From: Eubacteriales bacterium
GTDB lineage: Bacteria; Bacillota; Clostridia; Acetivibrionales; JANLFN01
Reading direction: 5' to 3'
DNA: 64,000 bases
Assembly (NCBI GenBank): GCA_024655885.1
Contig: JANLFN010000012.1
Span: forward strand, 18,046 to 82,045
The number at the start of each line of letters is the position of its first letter. Position 1 is the first letter of the stretch. Both the position numbers and the translations under genes were made by a program. Shown here piece after piece: positions 6,692-14,830 of the stretch. Under the pieces are notes generated by a model. It ran no database searches, had not been told where the DNA came from, and saw only the letters and a program-made list of their open reading frames with translations.

Positions 6692-7738
6692 ATGATCAAA
6701 AAATTACTTGCTGTAGGAATGTGTATACTGCTGCTCACGCCATTGGCCGGGTGTTCAAAAAAAGAGCAGGCATCGGAGAGCCAGGCCTTTAAAATGGATA
6801 CTATCATTAATCTAAAAGCCTATGGACCCAAAGCCAATGAGGCCATAGAAGCCGCTTATAAGAGAATTGATGAAATTGAACAGATGGCAAGCCCTTCCAT
6901 CGGCACCAGCGATGTCAATAAAATTAACCAGGCGGCCGGAAAAGAATATGTAAAAGTACACCCTGAAATTATTAAGATGATAAAAATTTCTATAGAATAT
7001 TCCGAACTGAGCAACGGAGCATTCGATATAACCGTAGGCCCCCTGATAAAGCTCTGGGGAATAGGCACAAAGGATGAAAAAGTGCCTTCAGACTCTGAAA
7101 TTAAAGAAAAACTGCCGCTGGTAGGCTATAGGAATATCCGCATAAATGAAGCCGATAGCAGTGTTAAACTGATAAAGGAAGGTATGTCCATAGATCTTGG
7201 AGGAATTGCAAAGGGCTTTACGGCGGACGAGGTTATAAAAATTTTCAAGGAATATGGTATAAAAAGCGCCATCATAAACCTTGGAGGCAGCACCGTATAT
7301 ACTCTTGGGCAGAAGCCGGACGGCACACTCTGGTCCATTGGAATCCAGCACCCAAGAAAGGAAAGGAACGAAGGCTATGCGTGCATACTGAAGCTGCCTC
7401 AGCAGGCACTGTCTACCTCCGGAGACTATGAGAGATTTTTTATAAAGGACGGCAAGAGGTATCACCATATCCTGAATCCATTTACCGGCTACCCTGCGGA
7501 TGCCGGCGTTATGAGCGATACTGTGGTTATAAACAGTGATGTTCCTGATTGCAATATGCTGGCGGATATCCTGACCAAGGTGACTTTTGTATCCGGCGTG
7601 GACAAGGGATTGAAGATTATCGACAGCATTCCGGGAGTCTCGTGTATAGCGGTAACCACAGATAATAAGGTCTATAAATCGTCCAAATGGAACATCCCGC
7701 TGGAAAACTTAAGCTCCGAATTTACAATAGCCAATTAG
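6692..7738 (+). CDS. apbE: ApbE-family FAD:protein FMN transferase lipoprotein
   Basis: 348 residues with a lipoprotein signal: a positively charged start, a hydrophobic core and lipobox LAGC with Cys21. The mature protein is a complete ApbE domain, including the MDT motif near residue 35, the DLGGIAKG segment near 168 and the STSGDYERFF and HHILNPFTG segments. ApbE uses FAD to attach FMN covalently to Thr/Ser of membrane flavoproteins such as RnfG/RnfD or NqrB/NqrC. No such target gene lies nearby. AGGAG lies 8 nt before the ATG. It appears monocistronic. Confidence 0.95.
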   Translation: MIKKLLAVGMCILLLTPLAGCSKKEQASESQAFKMDTIINLKAYGPKANEAIEAAYKRIDEIEQMASPSIGTSDVNKINQAAGKEYVKVHPEIIKMIKISIEYSELSNGAFDITVGPLIKLWGIGTKDEKVPSDSEIKEKLPLVGYRNIRINEADSSVKLIKEGMSIDLGGIAKGFTADEVIKIFKEYGIKSAIINLGGSTVYTLGQKPDGTLWSIGIQHPRKERNEGYACILKLPQQALSTSGDYERFFIKDGKRYHHILNPFTGYPADAGVMSDTVVINSDVPDCNMLADILTKVTFVSGVDKGLKIIDSIPGVSCIAVTTDNKVYKSSKWNIPLENLSSEFTIAN

Positions 7739-7825
7739 CTTTCTTATCTGTATTTCAGCAAAATCAAGACAGCCGGACAGGTATCATGAAGCCGGTACCT
7801 GTCCGAGATAAACCAAAACACCTGC

Positions 7826-7975
7826 CTATGATTTTGATTTCAGCCATTTTTCCAAGTTTTCCAGTGCCTTCAGCTGTCCTTCGATGATGGTCTGCAGCAT
7901 CTCATCCCCTGCCGTATCCTCTTTTACTTCTTCTATAAGTTTTAATGCCTGCCGGATTCTCTGGGAGTTTGTCAT
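7826..7975 (-). CDS. 49-residue helical protein, unknown function
   Basis: ATG at 7975 has AGGAG 8 nt upstream and TAG closes the frame at 7826. The product is highly charged and predicted all-helical, without a membrane segment; it ends LEKWLKSKS. No family is recognised. It converges with apbE. The good ribosome site and balanced codon use make it a likely real gene. Confidence 0.6.
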   Translation of the reverse strand: MTNSQRIRQALKLIEEVKEDTAGDEMLQTIIEGQLKALENLEKWLKSKS

Positions 7976-8227
7976 AACAATCACTCCTGCTTCCAGTATA
8001 TGCGGCAGGCGGCCTAAATGTCCCTCCTATATCCCACCCTGATTTTTTCGCCATTAAAATTTTCATCCTGCTGCTACAGGTTCTGCAATAAGGTTCTGCG
8101 GTTGGACGGCCGGTTTTGCCGCCGTCGGCCATTGCACCGGCTCCCTTATGCAGTCCATGCCGGAAGCATCGAATTTGCGGAAGGCGCTAAAATATGCTAT
8201 AATACACAAAAAACAAGGTGGGGTTTT

Positions 8228-9355
8228 ATGCAAAAGTCTAAGGTGTATTTTACCAATTTTAAAACAAAACCGAATCTCAACCGGCTTCAGAAGCTTGAGA
8301 AATTAGTGAAGGCCGCAGGGATCGGCACTATTGACTTTAAAGACAAGTTCACCGCCATCAAGCTGCACTTTGGAGAACCGGGAAACCTGGCGTACATCCG
8401 GCCTAATTATGTGCATAAAATTGTGGAAATAATCAAGGGCTTAGGGGGAAATGTGTTCCTTACGGATTCAAACACCCTGTATTCAGGCCGGAGGTCCAAT
8501 GCCATCGATCATCTCCAGACCGCCATGGAAAACGGGTTCAACCCCATGTCGGTGGGATGCAACGTGATCATTGCAGACGGCCTTAAAGGAACGGATTACA
8601 GGGAAATAGAAATCAACGGCAAGCACTGTAAAACCGCGAAAATAGGCGCGGCCATCGCAGATGCCGATATCATCGTGTCCGTAAACCATTTTAAAGGCCA
8701 TGATTTAACCGGTTTTGGCGGTGCGCTGAAAAATCTCGGAATGGGCTCCGGTTCAAGAGGAGGAAAAATGGAGATGCATTCCTCCTCAAAGCCTTCCATA
8801 AATAAAGCTAAATGCGTGGGCTGCGGCTTTTGCGCAAAAAATTGTTCCCAACAGGCCATAAGCTTTTCGAAGGATAAAAAGGCAGAAATCGATTACAACA
8901 GGTGTATAGGCTGCGGGCAGTGTATTGCGGAATGCCAGCACGGCGCGGTGGGCGTGAGTTTTAACGAATCCTCCGACGTTGCCAATGAAAAGATAGCGGA
9001 ATATGCATTTGCGGTTCTTAAGGATAAACCCGGCTTCCATGTGAGCTTCATCATGGATGTCTCACCCTATTGCGACTGCTGGAGCTACAACGATATCCCC
9101 ATAGTCCCGGACATCGGCATAGCCGCTTCCTTTGACCCTGTGGCCCTTGACAAGGCCTGTGCGGACCTGGTAAACAGAGCCCCCGTTATGGCAGGAAGCC
9201 TTCTGGAAAATCCGGGAAAAGAGGCTTTTGAGCACGGGCATGAGGGCCATGACAAATTCGGGCGCCTCCATCCCTCCACCAACTGGAAGGCAGGGTTAAA
9301 GCATGCGGAGGAATTAAAGATGGGCTCCATGGATTATGAACTGATCACCCTATGA
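8228..9355 (+). CDS. DUF362-family protein with a 2x[4Fe-4S] ferredoxin insert
   Basis: 375 residues from ATG 8228, chosen because AAGGTGG precedes it; the longer open frame upstream has no ribosome site and poor composition. The DUF362 domain fills both ends (AIKLHFGEPGN near residues 37-47; HFKGHDLTGFGGALKNLGMG near 155-175). Between them, at about 196-240, lie two CxxCxxCxxxC ferredoxin motifs. The family is common in anaerobes and is presumed to take part in electron transfer or metal handling; the reaction is unknown. Single gene, no operon partner. Confidence 0.9.
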   Translation: MQKSKVYFTNFKTKPNLNRLQKLEKLVKAAGIGTIDFKDKFTAIKLHFGEPGNLAYIRPNYVHKIVEIIKGLGGNVFLTDSNTLYSGRRSNAIDHLQTAMENGFNPMSVGCNVIIADGLKGTDYREIEINGKHCKTAKIGAAIADADIIVSVNHFKGHDLTGFGGALKNLGMGSGSRGGKMEMHSSSKPSINKAKCVGCGFCAKNCSQQAISFSKDKKAEIDYNRCIGCGQCIAECQHGAVGVSFNESSDVANEKIAEYAFAVLKDKPGFHVSFIMDVSPYCDCWSYNDIPIVPDIGIAASFDPVALDKACADLVNRAPVMAGSLLENPGKEAFEHGHEGHDKFGRLHPSTNWKAGLKHAEELKMGSMDYELITL

Positions 9356-9514
9356 CCCTTTGGAGCAAGTTTCTTGCAAAGCTGTTTGCAATCTCTTGTT
9401 CTATTAGCAAATTCATTCACATAAATATTTAATTGGGAGTATAGATGAATGCATACTAAAAAGGCGGTCAAAGTGTATTTTGTGAGGTATACCATTGACC
9501 GGGAGGCGTTCTCT

Positions 9515-9628
9515 ATGACAGGCTGGATTTCCTTTATTGAAAGTATCGTTAAGCTTTTGACTGCTGTAGTAAGTTTCTATCTGGCAATTAGAAGCGGTAT
9601 GCAATCAAAAATCCCAAAGAGCCCATAG
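9515..9628 (+). CDS. 37-residue hydrophobic peptide, possibly a toxin-like or holin-like protein
   Basis: ATG at 9515 has a strong GGGAGG 8 nt upstream. The product is one hydrophobic helix (FIESIVKLLTAVVSFYLAI) followed by a basic tail. An in-frame ATG further upstream (9449) would give 59 residues but has no comparable ribosome site. Size and shape fit type I toxins and small holin-like proteins, but no antisense RNA was demonstrated. Function unknown. Confidence 0.45.
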   Translation: MTGWISFIESIVKLLTAVVSFYLAIRSGMQSKIPKSP

Positions 9629-9663
9629 AAAGCCTTATGCCGTTCATCTGCTCCCACAACAAA

Positions 9664-9704
9664 AAAGCCTTCCCTTCTATAACGCAAAAGGCATGTCAGG
9701 CTTT
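9664..9704 (-). terminator. Terminator at the end of the AbrB-type gene
   Basis: AAAGCCT and AGGCTTT arms overlap the stop codon and are followed on the minus strand by TTTTTTG. Confidence 0.6.
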
Positions 9705-9942
9705 ATTTCTTTAATTCACTCCTGCAGTCCGCACAGACTTGCTTCCCCATGACCTCTTCCACATGGCCGCTCTGGGCGCAGAATATGCAGGTGGGCTCAT
9801 ATTTCTTTAGCAGGATCATGTTTCCGTCCACGAAAATTTCCAACGGATCTCCTTCATTTAAATTGAAAATGCGTCTAAGTTCCACAGGCAGGACAATCCG
9901 TCCCATTTCATCGACTTTTCGGACTATGCCGGTTGATTTCAT
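9703..9942 (-). CDS. AbrB/SpoVT-type transition-state regulator with C-terminal Cys4 knuckle
   Basis: 79 residues from ATG 9942, the usual AbrB start (MKSTGIVRKVDEMGRIVLP); a GTG four codons upstream is possible but overlaps the ribosome site. Residues 1-50 are the swapped-hairpin DNA-binding domain. The C-terminus has CxxC at about 52-55 and a second CxxC at about 70-73, a probable zinc knuckle found in many clostridial AbrB paralogues. These dimers or tetramers repress stationary-phase genes. An AT-rich TATAAT-containing region lies upstream. Confidence 0.9.
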   Translation of the reverse strand: MKSTGIVRKVDEMGRIVLPVELRRIFNLNEGDPLEIFVDGNMILLKKYEPTCIFCAQSGHVEEVMGKQVCADCRSELKK

Positions 9943-10021
9943 AATTTCACCCACATATACAATATTTTGTTATAATATTATATCAAATGTATTATTATGT
10001 CAATGGTAATTGAAAAATGAC

Positions 10022-10052
10022 AAAAACGGCCGTGACTATGTCAACCGGCCGC
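10022..10052 (-). terminator. Terminator after the UPF0145 gene
   Basis: On the minus strand CGGCCG arms enclose a 13-nt loop and are followed by TTTTTG. Confidence 0.75.
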
Positions 10053-10073
10053 TTGTTCGACCCGGGCCAATGC

Positions 10074-10388
10074 CTATTCCACATATACCGCCGTTCCACT
10101 GGCCGTAACCATGAGCATCCCCTCACGGATAACCTCATAATCCAGGTCCACTCCTACAACAGCATTGGCCCCCCTGGCCTGAGCCTGGGCTTCCATTTCT
10201 GCAATGGCAATCTCGCGGGCTTGAACCAGCTTTTCTTCATATGCCCCTGAGCGTCCCCCTATTACATCGGTAATGCTGGCAAATAAATCTCTCACTATAT
10301 TGGCCCCCATGATTGCTTCCCCTGCAACAACCCCATAGTAGTCCCTAATTTTCCTGCCCTCGATTCCCGGTGTGGTTGTAACAATCAC
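10074..10388 (-). CDS. UPF0145 (YbjQ-like) putative heavy-metal-binding protein
   Basis: 104 residues if it starts at GTG 10388, which gives the family's usual N-terminus ([11 protein letters not shown]) and a workable AAAGG spacing; ATG 10397 lies too close to that site. It contains the whole YbjQ fold with [12 protein letters not shown] and the [15 protein letters not shown] segment. Family members form pentamers; the biochemical role is unknown. Monocistronic, with its own terminator. Confidence 0.9.
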   Translation of the reverse strand: MIVTTTPGIEGRKIRDYYGVVAGEAIMGANIVRDLFASITDVIGGRSGAYEEKLVQAREIAIAEMEAQAQARGANAVVGVDLDYEVIREGMLMVTASGTAVYVE

Positions 10389-10691
10389 TATGATCATCCT
10401 TTCAGCCTTTTATTTTATTTATTATTTATATCCATCTTCCCCATTTATACTCATTTTTGGGCAAAATGTCTGAGAGGCCTCCGGCTGTCTTTTTTCCTCC
10501 CCGTCCACATCCCAATGGCCCTGCCTTAAAAAATACTTATCCCTTTCCCAATCAGCGGGCCCCCTTTTCCGTCAGCCCTTCCCAGAGGGTCCTGCCTCTG
10601 ATTCGAACGCTTCCCGCTTCTCTATAAATTTGAAGTTTTCAGGGCGTCCATACTTCTGACGCTTTGAGAGTATTACTGCAAAAAGTAGTAA

Positions 10692-10856
10692 ATGGGCAAA
10701 AAAAGGCAAATTGCCTTCCTATATGCTGTCGGTGTAGAATCAGAAGGTGTTTTGTATAATGATACTTACACGGGGGCCGGTGCGGCCATGTCCTGGGCAT
10801 TTACTTCCGGCCTATTAGGCGGTGAGCAAGCGGCTAAGGATGTATTAGGAAAATAA
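10692..10856 (+). pseudogene. C-terminal remnant of a FAD_binding_2 flavoprotein
   Basis: An open frame of 54 codons ends in TAA at 10856. Residues 9-54 (FLYAVGVESEGVLYNDTY, then TGAGAAMSWAFTSG) match the last segment of fumarate-reductase-type flavoproteins, the part that closes over FAD. The rest of the about 450-600-residue protein is missing: the codon before the ATG is a stop. This is a decayed gene end. The stretch 10398-10691 upstream holds no other recognisable coding trace. Confidence 0.7.
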
Positions 10857-10918
10857 TTCAATAAAAATTTATTTTTTGTCTGTTAATTTCCGTCTTACCC
10901 GATGGCCGGTATACAGAT

Positions 10919-10958
10919 AAAAGGCAGCCAGAGCGCCATAGGCTCCCCGGCTGCCTTT
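10919..10958 (-). terminator. Terminator after the URO-D-family gene
   Basis: AAAGGCAGCC and GGCTGCCTTT arms around a 20-nt loop are followed on the minus strand by TTTTATCTG. Confidence 0.75.
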
Positions 10959-11000
10959 ATTTATTTCTGTTGATACGTGTTTATAGATTTCTATTTGTTT

Positions 11001-12113
11001 CTATTTGCCCCATGCGGCAGAAAGCATGGCCTTGACATTTTCAGGCTTTGCGTTGGCAGGTATGCTGCAGCCTGAAGACATGATCAGCCCTTTATCGGCA
11101 AACTCGTCTATAAGCTTCCTTGCATAGGCATAGACTTCATCGGGAGTACCCAGGGTAAGGAGGGAGGGAGAAACGTCCCCCATAAAGCACATGTGCCCGT
11201 AGAGCACTTCCTTTGCCTTAAAGATATCCGTGGTGCTGTCCGGAGAGAAAATGCACTTGCCCTTCGGCAGGTCCAGGAAATATTTCAGGAACCTGTCCCA
11301 GCACATATCAAGATGAAGATACGCGATAGAACCTTCTTCCGCAATAATGTCAACGATTCTTTTGGTATAATGCCATGCAAATTTTTCAAACGCCTTGTAT
11401 GACAGGAAATCTCCGGCTTCCCTTGCTCCGCCGGTAAAAACCGTAAGAGGCTTGAAAGCCCTTATGGCCTGTTTCAAGCCTGCTTCGCTCTCTTCTGCCA
11501 TCACTTCCATGGCTTTGAGCACTTTATCCGGCATCTTGTACATATCTTTTATAAACGCAGATATCCCCCTTGCGGAAGAGAGCGAGCCGAACGGAGCGCC
11601 TGCCATTGCGCCGCCGCACAGCGGAACAATGCCCGCATCAATAAACTTCTGTGTTATTCCGGGAGCGATCTGCCCGAAATATTCCATCTCCTTCACTCCG
11701 CCGGCAAGGTGCTTTTTGGTCACCTCTCCAAAATAGTAGTTCCAGCCCTTGTCTATGATTGTGTCATAATCTTCTTCGGTCATGGGATTCTTTTCGTCAA
11801 TCTGCCAGATCATGTTGTCAGGCAGGTCACGTCCAGGCACCTTTATGTCCGCAAGGAAAAAAAGGCCCATGCTGGGAGGATAGCATCCCGCCAATTCTAT
11901 GCTGTCTATGTCCCCCATCTTCTGCATGCCCTCAATGACCTCTTCGTTCCCACGCACTACATCGGTTACCAGATCGGATATTTTTCCCCCTGCGTACTGG
12001 ACATAAAATGCGTCTGCGTTCGACACTATTGGAGGCCTGTCGGTCTTCTTCATGTCGAAGGTGTCTTTAAGCCTGTTTAAATGCTCATTGTATAATTCCT
12101 GTCCCGTTTTCAC
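11001..12113 (-). CDS. Uroporphyrinogen decarboxylase-family protein (probable corrinoid methyltransferase type)
   Basis: 370 residues from GTG 12113 behind GGGGGGA. The fold is that of the URO-D/MtaA-MtbA group. The C-terminal signature MSSGCSIPANAKPENVKAM (about 345-363) is typical of the methyltransferase-like branch rather than haem-pathway HemE. Such enzymes move methyl groups between substrates and cobalamin proteins. No corrinoid protein or haem gene is adjacent, so the partner and substrate are unknown. Confidence 0.85.
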   Translation of the reverse strand: MKTGQELYNEHLNRLKDTFDMKKTDRPPIVSNADAFYVQYAGGKISDLVTDVVRGNEEVIEGMQKMGDIDSIELAGCYPPSMGLFFLADIKVPGRDLPDNMIWQIDEKNPMTEEDYDTIIDKGWNYYFGEVTKKHLAGGVKEMEYFGQIAPGITQKFIDAGIVPLCGGAMAGAPFGSLSSARGISAFIKDMYKMPDKVLKAMEVMAEESEAGLKQAIRAFKPLTVFTGGAREAGDFLSYKAFEKFAWHYTKRIVDIIAEEGSIAYLHLDMCWDRFLKYFLDLPKGKCIFSPDSTTDIFKAKEVLYGHMCFMGDVSPSLLTLGTPDEVYAYARKLIDEFADKGLIMSSGCSIPANAKPENVKAMLSAAWGK

Positions 12114-12220
12114 ATTAATCCCCCCATTTGCTCATTTTGGATTGAATCAACCCAGGTATAACAAACCTGCGGTAATTGAAATCCGGAATAAATATTGCCC
12201 GGTTAACCCTTGAAGAACAG

Positions 12221-12289
12221 CTAAATCTTTGCTCCTATTTCCAGTGATATAAATTCTTTCCCATTAAAATACCCTTTAAGTGCAAACAT
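12221..12289 (-). pseudogene. Truncated antitoxin-like fragment (22 codons)
   Basis: ATG 12289 with a GGTGGTGA site starts MFALKGYFNGKEFISLE and then stops at TAG 12221. The KGYFNGKEFISLE pattern resembles the N-terminus of a widespread small antitoxin-like family, to which the neighbour at 12444-12629 also seems to belong. The C-terminal half is lost. A 19-codon ORF with AAAAAGGAG (ATG 12335) overlaps its start. The remainder of 12114-12443 shows no gene. Confidence 0.4.
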
Positions 12290-12443
12290 TTGCGTTCACC
12301 ACCTTTTTTATCAAATCTTCTTTTGAACTATACATACTTACTCCTTTTTCACATTTATATGTAAATATTGGTGTCCAGCAAGTATTTTATAAGCTAATGC
12401 CGTCCTTTCTGGTTACTCCGGAAGAGTGAACCTCATCAATAAT

Positions 12444-12629
12444 TTACTCAGCATCCCTATTATCATCCCATGCCCCAAAAGTTTTCATCAACCGTTCTTT
12501 CCAGTCAGCCTTTTCTTTATAATCTTCGAGAAAAACAACCAGCACCTTGGATTTCCCTTTAAAAGGAACGTCCTCGTTTAAAATAATTTTCCCTTCATTT
12601 TTATATATTCCTTCAACGGCTCGTTTCAT
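12444..12629 (-). CDS. Small antitoxin-like protein
   Basis: 61 residues. The start VEGIYKNEGKIILNEDVPFKGKSKV follows the short beta-hairpin pattern (G-x-Y-x-x-G-x-I-x-L) of VapB-like or DUF104/DUF2281-type antitoxins; the tail (KERLMKTFGAWDD) would be the toxin-binding helix. ATG 12629 lies behind AAAGGGTG. No toxin gene adjoins it on either side, so it is an orphan or the survivor of a broken pair. The family assignment is from pattern only. Confidence 0.6.
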   Translation of the reverse strand: MKRAVEGIYKNEGKIILNEDVPFKGKSKVLVVFLEDYKEKADWKERLMKTFGAWDDNRDAE

Positions 12630-12811
12630 TGCAACACCCTTTTTCCATCATCAATCAACAATGTTGACCTTATAGTATTATACCATTATTTTAATGAGGT
12701 GATAACATTTAATTTTTCTCCGCTTTGTTCTCATACTCCCATTCCCGGCTACAGAGCAAACTGAATAGTAGTCAAACATATCATTATGCTGTCTGCTGTA
12801 AAGATATAGCA

Positions 12812-12840
12812 AAACCGCTACGCTTTACGCCTAGCGGTTT
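12812..12840. terminator. Hairpin beside the tRNA-fMet fragment
   Basis: AAACCGCTA (12812-12820) and TAGCGGTTT (12832-12840) form a perfect 9-bp stem directly next to the partial tRNA copy. It could be the old terminator of that tRNA or of an integrated element. Confidence 0.45.
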
Positions 12841-12844
12841 CACA

Positions 12845-12889
12845 TGGTTGCAGGGAATGGATTTGAACCCACGACCTTCGGGTTATGAG
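12845..12889 (-). pseudogene. Partial tRNA-fMet (3' half), probable attachment-site scar
   Basis: 45 nt match the 3' half of the intact tRNA-fMet at 13830-13906 with three mismatches. The match runs from CCA through the T arm and variable loop and stops in the anticodon loop at CTCATAA. Anticodon loops are classic crossover sites of tyrosine recombinases. The 5' half is absent, so this copy cannot make a tRNA. Confidence 0.8.
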
Positions 12890-13006
12890 GTCTACGCCTT
12901 GGGTGTTATGGAGTATCACCAACTACCTTCAAGTCGCCTCCTGTGCATCTTTCAGCCTTTCCCTCATGTTACACAGTATCATAAAATATCACGTAATATC
13001 ATCTCT

Positions 13007-13026
13007 ATTGGTGTACAAATGGTGTA
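13007..13026 (+). repeat. 20-bp direct repeat, left copy
   Basis: A perfect 20-bp match to 13762-13781 (core GGTGTACAAATGGTGTA). The two copies bracket the toxin-antitoxin pair. Confidence 0.85.
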
Positions 13027-13109
13027 TTGGTGCAAACCATGAAATCCAATTATACTGCTAGCTGCGAGCAATTCAGGCTTTACACTTTGGTGTGCTGCAC
13101 CAATTCAAG

Positions 13110-13340
13110 TTAAGCTACATTATCATAGTAATTGATAACGGTAATCTCTGCTTTACTCTGCTTAGCCTGCTCAACAATAGCTTCAAGCTTCTTAACAATA
13201 TCATGATCGAAGAAAGCCTCTCCACATTGCTTGCAGACGTTGGCCGGAACGTTCTTCACAATAATAATCGAGTCCTCCAGGTCAACAATATGGTTAACTG
13301 CGCCGGGTTTCACATGTCCCTTACACATAAAACAGTTCAT
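13110..13340 (-). CDS. YgiT-type zinc-finger antitoxin
   Basis: 76 residues. The N-terminus has CxxC (Cys3, Cys6) and a second CxxC (VCKQCGE, about 36-39), the MqsA/YgiT zinc-binding arrangement, followed by a helical C-terminus. There is no MqsA-type DNA-binding domain, so it is the short YgiT form. It follows the DUF4258 gene by 4 nt. YgiT-type fingers are the usual partners of DUF4258 proteins and are taken to be the antitoxins. It lies inside the tRNA-fMet-flanked segment. Confidence 0.85.
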   Translation of the reverse strand: MNCFMCKGHVKPGAVNHIVDLEDSIIIVKNVPANVCKQCGEAFFDHDIVKKLEAIVEQAKQSKAEITVINYYDNVA

Positions 13341-13344
13341 TAGA

Positions 13345-13659
13345 TTACCTCCTTGTTTTCAGATCTTCATGCCATTCTTCAAGGTCTGGATAATAGGCTG
13401 TTATCATCCACAGCTTTCCTTCTCCGATACCGCATACAACATGCAGTCCTTCATTTTTTATCGACATACCCAGTATCAAGCAGCTTGGATGCGGGTAGTC
13501 ATTCTGATAGTATTCTATTATATTCCCATTCAGGACACATCGTTCAACATCCTCGGTAGTTATACCTCGTTTTTGCATCCTTATAATCATATGCTGGCTC
13601 CATACAACTTTGCGTTCATCGAGGAAAGTCCTTATAATATTTATATCCAATTCATCCAT
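13345..13659 (-). CDS. DUF4258 putative toxin
   Basis: 104 residues from ATG 13659 behind AGAGGTT. It matches the DUF4258 pattern: WSQHMIIRMQKRGIT (about 20-34), then DVERCVLNGNIIEYY, then a C-terminal strand pair ending in MITAYYP. This is a small RelE/BrnT-like fold. The His and Arg in HMIIRMQKRG are typical of the family. It is the first gene of a two-gene operon with the YgiT antitoxin. RNase activity is inferred, not shown. Confidence 0.85.
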   Translation of the reverse strand: MDELDINIIRTFLDERKVVWSQHMIIRMQKRGITTEDVERCVLNGNIIEYYQNDYPHPSCLILGMSIKNEGLHVVCGIGEGKLWMITAYYPDLEEWHEDLKTRR

Positions 13660-13761
13660 CGTCTAACCTCTGAATAAATTTCAATTATATATTCCACATA
13701 TTGAGTTATCTGACATAATAATAGTATACCACATAACTACAATAAATGTATTTCTTTTTGC

Positions 13762-13781
13762 ATTGGTGTACAAATGGTGTA
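13762..13781 (+). repeat. 20-bp direct repeat, right copy
   Basis: An identical copy of 13007-13026, 49 nt from the intact tRNA-fMet. Repeats of this kind next to tRNA ends often mark the tail of an integrase gene or the edge of an integrated element. Confidence 0.85.
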
Positions 13782-13790
13782 AATAACATC

Positions 13791-13822
13791 AAAGGCCTTC
13801 AGGTTAATTCCTGAAAGCCTTT
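13791..13822 (-). terminator. Terminator of the Leu-fMet tRNA unit
   Basis: AAAGGC and TTCAGG arms pair with CCTGAA and GCCTTT around a 6-nt loop. It lies 8 nt past tRNA-fMet on the minus strand. Confidence 0.65.
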
Positions 13823-13829
13823 ATTTCTT

Positions 13830-13906
<77 letters not shown>

Positions 13907-13946
13907 ATATATATAACGTTGTTATGTTATATTAAAAGCACCTGTA

Positions 13947-14034
13947 TGGTGCCGGAGACCGGAATCGAACCGGTACGGCTTTAAGGGCCGCAGGATTTTA
14001 AGTCCTGTGCGTCTGCCAGTTCCGCCACTCCGGC
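13947..14034 (-). tRNA. tRNA-Leu (anticodon TAA)
   Basis: An 88-nt class II tRNA with a long variable arm and encoded CCA. The anticodon loop CTTAAAA lies between CAGGA and TCCTG. Upstream of tRNA-fMet in one transcript. Confidence 0.96.
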
Positions 14035-14071
14035 ATTCTCACCAAATACCTCAATCATAAGTGACTTTCAC

Positions 14072-14100
14072 ATTATATTACATCCCATATTCCATGTCAA
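14072..14100 (-). promoter_or_regulatory. Sigma-A promoter of tRNA-Leu/tRNA-fMet
   Basis: A perfect TTGACA-N17-TATAAT on the minus strand, ending 38 nt before tRNA-Leu. Confidence 0.9.
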
Positions 14101-14145
14101 CATTAATATATTTCTAATTTGTTCAGTTATTACCGGGATAGGAAT

Positions 14146-14173
14146 AAAAATTCGGGTTCACACCCGAATTTTT
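14146..14173 (-). terminator. Terminator of the yabP-yabQ-divIC-S1 operon
   Basis: AAAAATTCGGGT and its complement form a 12-bp stem 27 nt past the S1-gene stop, with a run of T on the minus strand. Confidence 0.85.
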
Positions 14174-14200
14174 AATCATTATACCGGTTATCACACTGTA

Positions 14201-14626
14201 TCAATAGAACTGGGCAGATTTTCTATAGCCTCCGCCGCCCCTTTTCGATTCAAAGCTCTTTTTCAGGTCATGCATTTTTTCATCGCTATCTTTCATAAAC
14301 TTTGCCAGTCGTTCCTCAAAGGACAGGTTGTCGGTACCACCTCTGTTCCAATCAATATCCACCGGCCTGCTTGACTTAACGTCCGTCTTAGGATCAACGG
14401 CCTTTTTGATTGATAAACTTATTTTCCCATTATTGTCAACTGAAATTACTTTAACTTTGACTTGCTGATTTTCTTTAAGATGTGCCTTTATGTCCCTTAC
14501 GTATTCTTCCGCTATTTCTGAGATGTGCACCAGACCTGTTTTCCCATCGGGTAATTGAACGAAAGCTCCAAAGTTAGTAATTCCGGAAACTTTTCCTTCA
14601 ATCACCTTGCCAACCTCAACCAGCAT
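14201..14626 (-). CDS. yabR: S1 RNA-binding domain protein (YabR/GSP13-like)
   Basis: 141 residues. An S1 domain spans about 3-73 (GKVSGITNFGAFVQLPDGKTGLVHISEI, split over its five strands), with a basic, glycine-rich C-terminal tail. In Bacillus the yabR gene follows divIC, the same order as here. It probably binds ribosomes or mRNA. The gap to divIC is about 200 nt and AT-rich, so it may also have its own promoter. Confidence 0.9.
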   Translation of the reverse strand: MLVEVGKVIEGKVSGITNFGAFVQLPDGKTGLVHISEIAEEYVRDIKAHLKENQQVKVKVISVDNNGKISLSIKKAVDPKTDVKSSRPVDIDWNRGGTDNLSFEERLAKFMKDSDEKMHDLKKSFESKRGGGGYRKSAQFY

Positions 14627-14830
14627 AAATGAAAAAATCCTCCTTAAATATTATATAGAGTAATTCGATTATATAGCATAACAAATATTTCGTCAAGCCT
14701 TTATTTATAAGGATTAGAGCAAAATCCAACCAGGAGAATGAACCCATTTTTGCGAAATATACTTAACATAAAAAATAGTCTGGAAGTAAAGTGCATTTTC
14801 CACTATCATTATTGCAATTATGAAGCAAGG

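Noticed and set aside
8018-8227. Upstream extension of the DUF362 protein
   Set aside because: The added 70 residues lack a ribosome site and family similarity; ATG 8228 has one and gives the normal length.
12845-12889. A second functional tRNA-Met
   Set aside because: Only the 3' half is present; D arm, acceptor 5' strand and part of the anticodon arm are missing.
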